Source: Akkermansia muciniphila | GTDB lineage: Bacteria; Pseudomonadota; Gammaproteobacteria; Burkholderiales; Burkholderiaceae_C | Direction: 5' to 3' | NCBI GenBank assembly: GCA_943327015.2 | Contig: CALPVM020000178.1 | Location: 1-5,249, forward strand | DNA: 5,249 bases | Shown: positions 1 through 5,249 of the stretch, one piece after another | How the letters are laid out: each line of letters begins with the position of its first letter | Position numbering within the stretch: position 1 is the first letter of the stretch | Position numbers and translations under genes: made by a program | The notes under the pieces: model-generated | What the model saw: only the letters and a program-made list of their open reading frames with translations | What the model was told of the DNA's origin: nothing | Database searches by the model: none

Positions 1-405
1 AACATGGGCATTGCACCGTTTAACATTGCATCCAGCGTGATTTTGATTACAGCCCAACGTCTAGCGCGCAGGTTATGCCCTAATTGCAAAACAACCGCAG
101 ATGTACCGATTCAAGCACTGCGAGACGCTGGCTTTAAAGAGACAGACCTCGACGGAAGCTGGAAGCCTTACCGCCCAGTTGGATGCTCCGCTTGCAATGG
201 CGGCTACAAAGGCCGTGTAGGTATCTATCAGGTTATGCCTATCAGCGAAGAGATTCAGCGCATCATCCTGCGCGATGGAAGCGCAATGGACATTGCCGCC
301 CAATCGGAAAAAGAAGGTGTGCGCTCCTTGCGCCAGTCAGGTCTGAGTAAAGTCAAGCTTGGACTCACTTCGATGGAAGAAGTGCTGGCCTGCACCAACG
401 AATAA
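1..405 (+). CDS. pilB: Type IV pilus extension ATPase PilB, C-terminal fragment
   Basis: PilB is the cytoplasmic hexameric GspE/PilB-family ATPase that powers pilus polymerisation through PilC. Only the last 134 codons are here. The frame is open at base 1, so the gene begins outside the window, and the ATG at 4 is internal (the conserved N-M-G-x-A-P-F-N-I-A-S segment). The fragment starts just after the region where Walker B and the His box would lie, continues through the conserved I-T-A-Q-R-L-A-R-R-L-C stretch, and holds the tetracysteine zinc motif: CPNC (codons at 76-87) and CSAC (184-195). It then has the family's G-Y-x-G-R-x-G-I-Y segment and ends at TAA 403-405. Loss of the N-terminus is due to the window edge, not a mutation. 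GspE of type II secretion shares the fold, but the pilC and pilD neighbours favour PilB. Confidence 0.95.
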   Translation, partial: NMGIAPFNIASSVILITAQRLARRLCPNCKTTADVPIQALRDAGFKETDLDGSWKPYRPVGCSACNGGYKGRVGIYQVMPISEEIQRIILRDGSAMDIAAQSEKEGVRSLRQSGLSKVKLGLTSMEEVLACTNE

Positions 406-410
406 GCACA

Positions 411-420
411 TAAAGAGGGG
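411..420 (+). promoter_or_regulatory. Ribosome binding site of pilC
   Basis: The sequence AGAGGGG (414-420) is a good Shine-Dalgarno match and lies 7 nt before the ATG at 428. It decides the start of pilC: the frame is open further upstream to a TTG at 359, but that start lies inside the end of pilB, has no such site in front of it and would add 23 residues not expected for the family. Confidence 0.75.
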
Positions 421-427
421 ACAAATT

Positions 428-1645
428 ATGGCAACCAAAAAAACAAGCGACGTAGCCGAAGTTCTGTTTGAGTGGGAGGGTAAAGACCGCAACGGCAAAC
501 AGGTCAAAGGCGAAATGCGCGCCTCCGGCGAAAACCAGATCAAGGCGTTTTTGCGGCGTCAGGGCATTACCCCATCCAAAATCAAACGCCGCCGCATGAG
601 CGCTGGCAAAGGGATTAAAGCCAAAGACATTGCCATTTTTACCCGCCAGCTCGCAACCATGATGAAAGCGGGCGTACCCTTGCTGCAAGCATTTGACATT
701 GTAGGGCGCGGCAACCCTAACCCGAGTGTTACCAAACTGCTCAACGACATCCGCAGCGACGTAGAAACCGGCACCTCGCTTAGCACCTCGTTCCGCAAAT
801 TTCCGCTGTACTTTGACAACCTTTACTGCAACTTGGTAGAAGCGGGGGAATCGGCGGGTATTTTGGACCAACTGCTCGACCGCTTGGCGGTGTACATGGA
901 AAAAACCGAGGCCATGAAGTCAAAAATCAAATCAGCGTTGATGTACCCCATCTCCGTGCTGGTGGTGGCGTTTGTGGTGGTGGCGGTGATCATGATTTTT
1001 GTGATTCCATCATTCAAACAGGTGTTTACCTCATTCGGGGGCGAACTGCCGATGCCCACCCAAATGGTGATTGGCATGAGTGAATTTTTTATCAGCTACT
1101 GGTACCTGATTTTTGGCGGAATTGGTGGTGGCATCTATTTCTTTTTGCAAGCGTGGAAGCGCGATGAAAAAGTGCAAGCGTTTATGGATCGCCTGCTGCT
1201 GCGTATGCCCATTTTTGGCACTTTAGTAGACAAATCGTGTATAGCCCGCTGGGCGCGGACACTTTCCACCATGTTTGCAGCCGGGGTTCCGCTGGTCGAA
1301 GCCCTCGACTCTGTGAGTGGCGCTGCAGGCAATGTGGTGTATGCCAATGCCACCATCAAAATCCAACAAGAGGTCTCTACCGGCACATCGCTTACAACCG
1401 CCATGACCAATGTGAATTTATTCCCCACCATGGTGCTACAAATGTGTTCTATTGGTGAAGAATCCGGCTCCATTGACCATATGCTGGGCAAAGCAGCGGA
1501 CTTTTACGAATCGGAGGTCGATGACATGGTGGCCGGTATTTCCAGCCTAATGGAGCCTATCATCATCGTCATTCTGGGTTCGGTTATTGGTGGCATTGTG
1601 GTTGCTATGTACCTACCCATCTTCAAACTCGGATCGATTGTGTAA
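428..1645 (+). CDS. pilC: Type IV pilus inner-membrane platform protein PilC
   Basis: PilC (GspF/PilC family) is the inner-membrane platform that links the PilB and PilT motors to the growing pilus. The protein is 405 aa, the usual family length. It shows the expected duplicated T2SSF architecture. The first cytoplasmic domain begins near residue 67 (I-F-T-R-Q-L-A-T-M-M-K-A-G-V-P-L) and the second near 272 (A-R-W-A-R-T-L-S-T-M-F-A-A-G-V-P-L). Each carries the E-x-G-E-x-x-G-x-x-D pattern (A-G-E-S-A-G-I-L-D near 139-147 and its counterpart in the second half). Membrane segments are visible at about 173-195, 224-242 and 377-398. The start is the ATG at 428, supported by a strong ribosome binding site, 22 nt after pilB. 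The stop TAA shares its last A with the ATG of pilD. GspF is the alternative, but the neighbours make PilC much more likely. Confidence 0.96.
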   Translation: MATKKTSDVAEVLFEWEGKDRNGKQVKGEMRASGENQIKAFLRRQGITPSKIKRRRMSAGKGIKAKDIAIFTRQLATMMKAGVPLLQAFDIVGRGNPNPSVTKLLNDIRSDVETGTSLSTSFRKFPLYFDNLYCNLVEAGESAGILDQLLDRLAVYMEKTEAMKSKIKSALMYPISVLVVAFVVVAVIMIFVIPSFKQVFTSFGGELPMPTQMVIGMSEFFISYWYLIFGGIGGGIYFFLQAWKRDEKVQAFMDRLLLRMPIFGTLVDKSCIARWARTLSTMFAAGVPLVEALDSVSGAAGNVVYANATIKIQQEVSTGTSLTTAMTNVNLFPTMVLQMCSIGEESGSIDHMLGKAADFYESEVDDMVAGISSLMEPIIIVILGSVIGGIVVAMYLPIFKLGSIV

Positions 1646-2490
1646 TGGCCAGCGGTATTCAATGGCTTGACGCTTCCTTTGCAGCCCTGTTCGGGCTGCT
1701 TTTTGGGAGCTTCATGAATGTGGTGGTATACCGCCTGCCCAAAATGATGGAACGCCAATGGGCGGCCGAATGTGCCACTTTTTCCGGTAACGAACCCCCT
1801 GTGACCGAGCCATTCAACCTAGTAGTTCCGCGCTCACGCTGCCCCCACTGCGGCCACGGCATCCGCTGGTTTGAAAACATTCCTTTTATCAGCTACCTTT
1901 TTTTGAAAGGAAAGTGCTCTAGTTGTAACAAACCGATCGGTCTACGTTACCCGCTGGTAGAACTCACCACAGCCGCCTTGTTTTTCTTTTGTATCTGGAC
2001 ATGGGGCGTAACTGCAACCGGCGTGATATGGTGCGTTTTTTCCGGCATTTTGCTAACATTAGCCCTCATCGACTGGGACACTACCCTGCTACCCGATGAC
2101 CTTACCCTTCCTCTGCTCTGGCTAGGCCTCATTGCTGCATATTTTGAGTGGAGTGGAGTCACATTGCAATCGTCTCTATGGGGTGCAATTATTGGATACC
2201 TGTCGCTATGGTCGGTGTACTGGGCATTCAAGCTCCTGACCGGCAAAGAAGGCATGGGCTATGGCGACTTTAAACTGTTGGCGGCACTCGGCGCCTGGTT
2301 TGGCTGGCAAACCTTGCTACCGATTATTTTGATTGCATCCATTGTCGGCTCTGTGGTTGGCATTGCCATGAAAATCAATGCCAGCTTACGCGAAGGTGGC
2401 TATGTTCCGTTTGGCCCGTTTCTGGCTGGCGGTGGTTTTGCAGCTTTGTTTTTAGGCGCCAGCAGCTTGCAAAGTGCCGTAGGACTGTGA
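1645..2490 (+). CDS. pilD: Prepilin peptidase / N-methyltransferase PilD
   Basis: PilD is a polytopic inner-membrane aspartic protease (family A24) that cleaves the leader of type IV prepilins and pseudopilins and methylates the new N-terminal residue. The protein is 281 aa. The N-terminal domain has G-S-F-M-N-V-V-V-Y-R-L-P (21-32) and a four-cysteine zinc site, C66-x2-C69 and C91-x2-C94, typical of bifunctional enzymes. The peptidase domain has the two expected aspartates: Asp143 in L-I-D-W-D-x4-L-P-D and Asp208 in the G-x-G-D motif (G-M-G-Y-G-D-F-K, 203-210). Several hydrophobic helices fill residues 104-275. It starts in a TAATG overlap with the pilC stop and has no well-spaced ribosome binding site, suggesting translation by re-initiation. 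It ends inside the start of coaE. No pilin substrate gene is in the window. Confidence 0.97.
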   Translation: MASGIQWLDASFAALFGLLFGSFMNVVVYRLPKMMERQWAAECATFSGNEPPVTEPFNLVVPRSRCPHCGHGIRWFENIPFISYLFLKGKCSSCNKPIGLRYPLVELTTAALFFFCIWTWGVTATGVIWCVFSGILLTLALIDWDTTLLPDDLTLPLLWLGLIAAYFEWSGVTLQSSLWGAIIGYLSLWSVYWAFKLLTGKEGMGYGDFKLLAALGAWFGWQTLLPIILIASIVGSVVGIAMKINASLREGGYVPFGPFLAGGGFAALFLGASSLQSAVGL

Positions 2491-3089
2491 CCCTTCACCT
2501 TGGCTTAACCGGCGGCATCGGCAGCGGCAAAAGCACTGTAGCCGAAGTTCTGACGCGCCTTGGCGCTTTTGTGATTGATGCTGATGCCTTATCAAGAGCA
2601 ACCACAGCAATCGGCGGCGCAGCATTGCCAGCCATTGCAGCCACTTTTGGCGAGGATATGATTACCAGCCAAGGGGCTTTAAACCGTGACCGGATGCGGG
2701 AACGCATTTTTTCTGATCCGGCAGCCAAACAGCAGCTCGAAGCCATCATCCACCCACTGGTAGGACACCAAATACAACAAGCTGCACTTAATGCAGAACA
2801 ATCGGGAGCCATTTGTATTGTGTATGACATCCCCTTATTAGTGGAGTCAGGGCACTGGCGCAGCAAATTGGATAAAATATTGGTGGTAGACTGCTCGGAG
2901 GCGACCCAAAAATCCAGGGTCTTACTTCGCAGTGGATTGACGTTAGAACAGATCGAAAAAATCATGGCATCACAGGCAAGCCGTACCGAACGGCTACAAG
3001 CAGCCGATTATGTTATTTATAACGATGGAATCAGTTTGGACGAACTAGCAGCGCAGATTCAGCAAATGGGAGCCCAATTCGGGCTATGA
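2487..3089 (+). CDS. coaE: Dephospho-CoA kinase
   Basis: CoaE catalyses the last step of coenzyme A synthesis in the cytoplasm: ATP-dependent phosphorylation of the 3'-hydroxyl of dephospho-CoA's ribose. The 200-aa protein has the usual family length. It opens with the P-loop G-L-T-G-G-I-G-S-G-K-S-T (6-17), followed by D-A-D (31-33, the region of the catalytic aspartate), I-I-H-P (87-90), the D-I-P-L-L-x-E segment (114-120), and a C-terminal A-S-x-x-x-R-x-x-x-A-D-x-V-I-x-N-D-G-like stretch. The start is a GTG at 2487, fixed by the position of the P-loop. It forms a 4-nt GTGA overlap with the pilD stop, so translation is probably coupled. An AGGA lies only 2 nt before the start, too close to be a normal ribosome binding site. 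Placement next to pilD is a conserved arrangement in many proteobacteria. Confidence 0.97.
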   Translation: MTLHLGLTGGIGSGKSTVAEVLTRLGAFVIDADALSRATTAIGGAALPAIAATFGEDMITSQGALNRDRMRERIFSDPAAKQQLEAIIHPLVGHQIQQAALNAEQSGAICIVYDIPLLVESGHWRSKLDKILVVDCSEATQKSRVLLRSGLTLEQIEKIMASQASRTERLQAADYVIYNDGISLDELAAQIQQMGAQFGL

Positions 3090-3111
3090 TGCGCGCATTG
3101 GAAAAATCAGC

Positions 3112-3867
3112 GTGATCCTCTACGAATATCCTTTTAACGAGCGTATACGCACCTACCTTCGTCTGGAACACATGTTCCAGCGGCTGGGTGAACTCATGGC
3201 GCGCACCGATGCACTCGACCACCACTTTGCACTCGCCACCATTTTTGAAGTCATGGACGTAGGTGCACGTGCCGACCTTAAATCGGACGTACTCAAAGAC
3301 CTTGAAAAACAAAAACAGGTGCTTAACGGCTACCGCGGCAACCCAGCGATTGCAACGCAAGTGTTGGATCGTATCATTGCACAAATTGACCGATGCTCAG
3401 ACGAACTTACCCATTTGAGTGGCAAAGCCGGACAGGTGTTAACCGAAAATGACTGGCTCATGAGCATCCGCAGCCGCATCGGCATTCCGGGTGGTACTTG
3501 TGAGTTCGACCTACCCGCCTACTTTGCGTGGCAACACCATCCAGCAGAACGGCGTCAAAGCGATTTACAAAGCTGGGCGGCTTGCTTGGCGCCACTGGCT
3601 GAGTCTATAAACCTGCTACTCAAAATGTTACGCGACTCCGGCTCACCACAAAAAATGATGGCGGTTGGCGGACAGTTTCAACAAAACCTACCTCAAGGAC
3701 GCACCTTCCAGTTGTTACGTCTCTCTCTGCCGCATGAATTGGGCTTGATTCCGGAAATCAGCGGCAACCGGTTACTGGTTTCCATCCGGATGATGGGCCA
3801 AGAAGCCGACCAGCGACTGCACCCCAGCGGCAAAGACTGCACCTTTGAACTTACACTATGCTCATAA
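3112..3867 (+). CDS. zapD: Cell division protein ZapD (FtsZ-bundling factor, DUF1342)
   Basis: ZapD binds the C-terminal tail of FtsZ and crosslinks its filaments, stabilising the division ring in the cytoplasm. The 251-aa length is normal for the family. The N-terminal signature Y-E-Y-P-F-N-E-R-I-R-T-Y-L-R-L-E occupies residues 4-19, A-D-L-K-S-D falls near residue 55, and the second conserved block (S-I-R-S-R-x-x-I-P-G-G-T-C-x-F-D-L-P, 118-135) is intact. The start is a GTG at 3112, since the signature begins almost at once and no ATG is in frame before it. A partial ribosome binding site, GGAA (3100-3103), lies 8 nt upstream. The gene follows coaE by 22 nt and overlaps yacG by 10 nt. Two ATG codons at 3086 and 3089 are in another frame and do not serve zapD. 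Confidence 0.95.
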   Translation: MILYEYPFNERIRTYLRLEHMFQRLGELMARTDALDHHFALATIFEVMDVGARADLKSDVLKDLEKQKQVLNGYRGNPAIATQVLDRIIAQIDRCSDELTHLSGKAGQVLTENDWLMSIRSRIGIPGGTCEFDLPAYFAWQHHPAERRQSDLQSWAACLAPLAESINLLLKMLRDSGSPQKMMAVGGQFQQNLPQGRTFQLLRLSLPHELGLIPEISGNRLLVSIRMMGQEADQRLHPSGKDCTFELTLCS

Positions 3868-4055
3868 CCACCAAAGTGGTAACTTGCCCTGCTTGCAAGG
3901 GCGACAGTATTTACAGCCCTGATAACAAATACCGCCCTTTTTGCAGCGAGCGTTGTAAAAACCTTGATTTGGGTGCTTGGGCGAGTGAATCTTTCAGACT
4001 ACCTACCTCCACACCACCGGACGATCAGGTTTTTGGCGACGCCAAACTGCAATAG
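3858..4055 (+). CDS. yacG: DNA gyrase inhibitor YacG, small zinc-binding protein
   Basis: YacG is a small zinc-finger protein. The E. coli homologue is reported to bind GyrB and block DNA binding by gyrase. This copy is 65 aa, the normal size. The four zinc-binding cysteines are present as C10-x2-C13 and C29-x3-C33, followed by the family's D-L-G-x-W-A-x-E-x-x-R-x-P segment (about 37-49) and a short polar acidic tail that is probably disordered. The residue after the second cysteine is Lys then Gly, where the E. coli protein, as I recall it, has Gly then Lys. The ATG at 3858 overlaps the end of zapD by 10 nt. There is no clear ribosome binding site, so translation is probably coupled to zapD. 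It is the last gene of the + strand operon, and its stop is 2 nt from the stop of the opposing Nudix gene. Confidence 0.95.
   Translation: MLITTKVVTCPACKGDSIYSPDNKYRPFCSERCKNLDLGAWASESFRLPTSTPPDDQVFGDAKLQ
4032..4046. repeat. Perfect 7-bp inverted repeat near the end of yacG; weak terminator candidate
   Basis: TTTGGCG and CGCCAAA flank a single central base, so RNA could form a 6-bp stem with a GAC (or GTC) loop from either strand. The element sits within the last codons of yacG, just before the convergent stops, where a shared bidirectional terminator would be expected. Neither strand has a run of T after the stem: the T tract on the + strand comes before it. It is therefore not a canonical intrinsic terminator. 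Codon choice at the yacG C-terminus could also produce it by chance. Confidence 0.3.
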
Positions 4056-4069
4056 TATCAGTGTATTGC
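4049..4069. repeat. Inverted repeat spanning the yacG and mutT stop codons
   Basis: GCAATA (4049-4054) and TATTGC (4064-4069) form a 6-bp inverted repeat with a 9-nt loop. Both convergent stop codons (TAG 4053-4055 on +, TGA 4060-4058 on -) fall in or beside it. It lies 2 nt after the hairpin at 4032-4046. The stem is short, the loop is long and no T run follows, so a role in transcription termination is only a possibility. Confidence 0.2.
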
Positions 4070-4534
4070 GTGCGTAGCACCAATAAACTGACGCTCTTGT
4101 GCCAACCACTCCAAAACTGGTATCGTGCCCGGTAAAACAGGTGCAACCGTAACCGGCAACTGTTGCCAGGCAAATCTCTGCCCTTCAAGCATTTGTAAAT
4201 CACCCGACCATTGCAACACCTTGCAAAAGTGCAATCGCACCAGCGCATGCGGATAGTCCACGAGTTCTTCGCGCCAAAGTTCTATTTGGCTCACCGCAAT
4301 GCCTAATTCTTCATGCAGTTCACGCTCCAGCGCTTGCTCTACCGTTTCACCCGTCTCCAACTTACCACCGGGACACTCCCAATAACCGGCATAAGGCTTG
4401 CCCTCTGGACGCGAAGTGAGCAAAAATGCGCCGTCGTTTTGAATCAATACACCAACAGCTACGTCCACCACTTTGCGATCTGCACCGCCGGTACGCACCA
4501 GTTCTGCATCTGCCACCAACACTTTGGTGCTCAT
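4058..4534 (-). CDS. mutT: MutT-like Nudix hydrolase (probable 8-oxo-dGTP pyrophosphatase)
   Basis: MutT-type enzymes hydrolyse oxidised nucleoside triphosphates such as 8-oxo-dGTP to monophosphates and so prevent transversion mutations. The Nudix box is complete: G57-x5-E63-x7-R71-E72-L73-x-E75-E76-x-G78-I79. The C-terminal half (E-G-Q-x-F-x-W-Q-x-L-P and V-L-P-G-T-I-P-V-L-E-W-L) matches the MutT type seen in betaproteobacteria. The protein is 158 aa, longer than E. coli MutT (about 130). The first 20 or so residues before K-V-V-D-V-A-V-G-V-L-I are extra, and a GTG at Val22 or Val23 is an alternative start. I prefer the ATG at 4534 because it makes an ATGA overlap with the upstream ATPase gene and has AGGG 9 nt before it. 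It is a single-domain enzyme with no ThiE-like fusion. The Nudix assignment is firm; the exact substrate is inferred. Confidence 0.9.
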   Translation of the reverse strand: MSTKVLVADAELVRTGGADRKVVDVAVGVLIQNDGAFLLTSRPEGKPYAGYWECPGGKLETGETVEQALERELHEELGIAVSQIELWREELVDYPHALVRLHFCKVLQWSGDLQMLEGQRFAWQQLPVTVAPVLPGTIPVLEWLAQERQFIGATHAIH

Positions 4535-5249
4535 TGACCCATACCCTGGCGACCGATGTAATCACGCGCAAATTGCCATGCCACACGACCGCTGCGTGAA
4601 CCCCGCTCCAATGCCCAAACCAAGGCATCTGCACGCGCGGCTTTTATCTGCTGCTCAGTCAAACCCCATGCAGACAGCCATTGCTCTACGATACGCAAGT
4701 ACTCGTCTTGGTTAAATGGATAAAAACTCAGCCACAAGCCAAAACGCTCAGACAGCGATATTTTTTCTTCCACGCCCTCACCGGGATGCACCTCTCCATC
4801 CTCAGTATGGGTATAAGTGCGGTTGTCGGAATAGTATTCCGGCAATAAGTGCCTGCGGTTACTGGTGGCGTAAATCAGCACATTAGGTGTGGACGCTGCA
4901 ACCGAACCATCCAGCGCAGACTTGAGCGCCTTGTAACCAGCTTCACCCTCATCAAAACTCAAGTCATCACAAAAGATAATGAACTTTTCAGGCCGATCGG
5001 CCACCAAATCGACAATGTCTGATAAGTCGACCAAATCGGCTTTATCTACCTCTATCAGACGCAGACCCTGATGGGCATAGGTATGCAAACAAGCGCGAAT
5101 AAGGGACGATTTACCTGTACCGCGTGCACCTGTAAGCAGCACGTTGTTGGCTGGCAGCCCTTTGACAAACTGCTCGGTATTGCGCTGGATTTTCTCTTTC
5201 TGTACATCCACCTCTTTGAGTGCGTCCAAGGTCATGGCACCCACATGCC
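4531..5249 (-). CDS. DUF815-family P-loop (AAA+-like) ATPase, N-terminus missing
   Basis: This is a cytoplasmic ATPase of the DUF815 family, whose cellular role I do not know. Numbering from the GTG at 5244, it has Walker A G39-A-R-G-T-G-K45-S46, Walker B F-I-I-F-C-D93-D94, and a sensor-1-like A-T-S-N129-R-R-H-L-L-P-E. S-L-S-E-R167-F-G may hold an arginine finger, and G-S-R-S-G-R220-V-A-W-Q-F-A-R is sensor-2-like. The frame is open through the right edge (a His codon precedes the GTG), and the match to the family (N-T-x-x-F-V-x-G-x-P-A-N-N-V-L-L-T-G) starts after an N-terminal part of some tens of residues. The true start therefore probably lies outside the window, and GTG 5244 and ATG 5235 are internal. 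The stop TGA overlaps the ATG of the Nudix gene by 4 nt, so the two are probably co-translated. Confidence 0.9.
   Translation of the reverse strand, partial: HVGAMTLDALKEVDVQKEKIQRNTEQFVKGLPANNVLLTGARGTGKSSLIRACLHTYAHQGLRLIEVDKADLVDLSDIVDLVADRPEKFIIFCDDLSFDEGEAGYKALKSALDGSVAASTPNVLIYATSNRRHLLPEYYSDNRTYTHTEDGEVHPGEGVEEKISLSERFGLWLSFYPFNQDEYLRIVEQWLSAWGLTEQQIKAARADALVWALERGSRSGRVAWQFARDYIGRQGMGQ

Noticed and set aside
359..427. Upstream extension of the pilC frame from a TTG at 359
   Set aside because: It lies inside the pilB 3' end and has no ribosome binding site. The ATG at 428 has a strong site and gives the usual PilC length.
365..871. A 168-codon open frame on the - strand opposite pilB and pilC
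   Set aside because: The translation resembles no family I know, is rich in Phe, Ala and Val as expected for the complement of a biased coding strand, and lies entirely opposite convincing genes.
958..988. GTG-rich low-complexity stretch resembling a short tandem repeat
   Set aside because: It encodes valine-rich transmembrane helix 1 of PilC. The repeat is explained by codon use for Val.
2495..2965. A 156-codon open frame on the - strand inside coaE
   Set aside because: It is a shadow of the well-supported coaE gene and shows no recognisable domain or ribosome binding site.
3993..4004. A 12-mer whose reverse complement, AGGTAGTCTGAA, is one base from a Neisseriaceae DNA uptake sequence dialect (AGGTCGTCTGAA, as recalled)
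   Set aside because: There is a single copy in the window, it encodes the conserved F-R-L-P segment of YacG, and the other genes look like Burkholderiales rather than Neisseriaceae. One near match among several dialects on two strands is not surprising.
1..5249. Possible hidden novel system, mobile element, CRISPR array, tRNA or phage gene
   Set aside because: Almost every base lies in recognised conserved genes with gaps of at most 22 nt. I see no transposase, direct-repeat array, target-site duplication or RNA gene, and no clear shift in composition between neighbouring genes.

Overview
The window is an ordinary, densely packed stretch of bacterial chromosome. It very probably comes from a betaproteobacterium of the order Burkholderiales. 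The PilC and PilD sequences and the gene order pilB-pilC-pilD-coaE-zapD-yacG facing mutT and a DUF815-type ATPase look most like Comamonadaceae. This assignment rests on remembered family sequences and gene order, not on a search. Base composition looks moderate (about half G+C), lower than in many members of that family.

Layout. On the + strand, positions 1-4055 carry six genes in one direction: the 3' end of pilB (cut by the left edge), pilC, pilD, coaE, zapD and yacG. The gaps are 22 nt (pilB/pilC), a 1-nt overlap (pilC/pilD), a 4-nt overlap (pilD/coaE), 22 nt (coaE/zapD) and a 10-nt overlap (zapD/yacG), so they probably form one transcript with much translational coupling. On the - strand, a DUF815-type ATPase (cut by the right edge) is read first and runs by a 4-nt ATGA overlap into a MutT-like Nudix hydrolase. 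The Nudix stop codon lies 2 nt from the yacG stop, so the two units converge tail to tail. There is no intergenic stretch longer than 22 nt, so no promoter or regulatory region of any size lies inside the window.

How the genes work together. PilB (extension ATPase), PilC (inner-membrane platform) and PilD (prepilin peptidase/methylase) form the core inner-membrane machinery of type IV pili. CoaE makes coenzyme A, ZapD bundles FtsZ at the division ring, and YacG is a small zinc protein reported to inhibit DNA gyrase. The second half of the operon is therefore housekeeping, linked to the pilus genes by conserved gene order rather than by an obvious shared pathway. On the opposite strand, the MutT-like enzyme probably sanitises nucleotide pools. 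The ATPase has intact nucleotide-binding motifs but no role that I know of.

I found no mobile element, CRISPR array, RNA gene, phage gene or clear novel system. The points most worth a second look are the uncharacterised ATPase coupled to the Nudix gene, two small inverted repeats at the convergent gene ends, and a substitution at the expected base-recognition position of the MutT-like protein.
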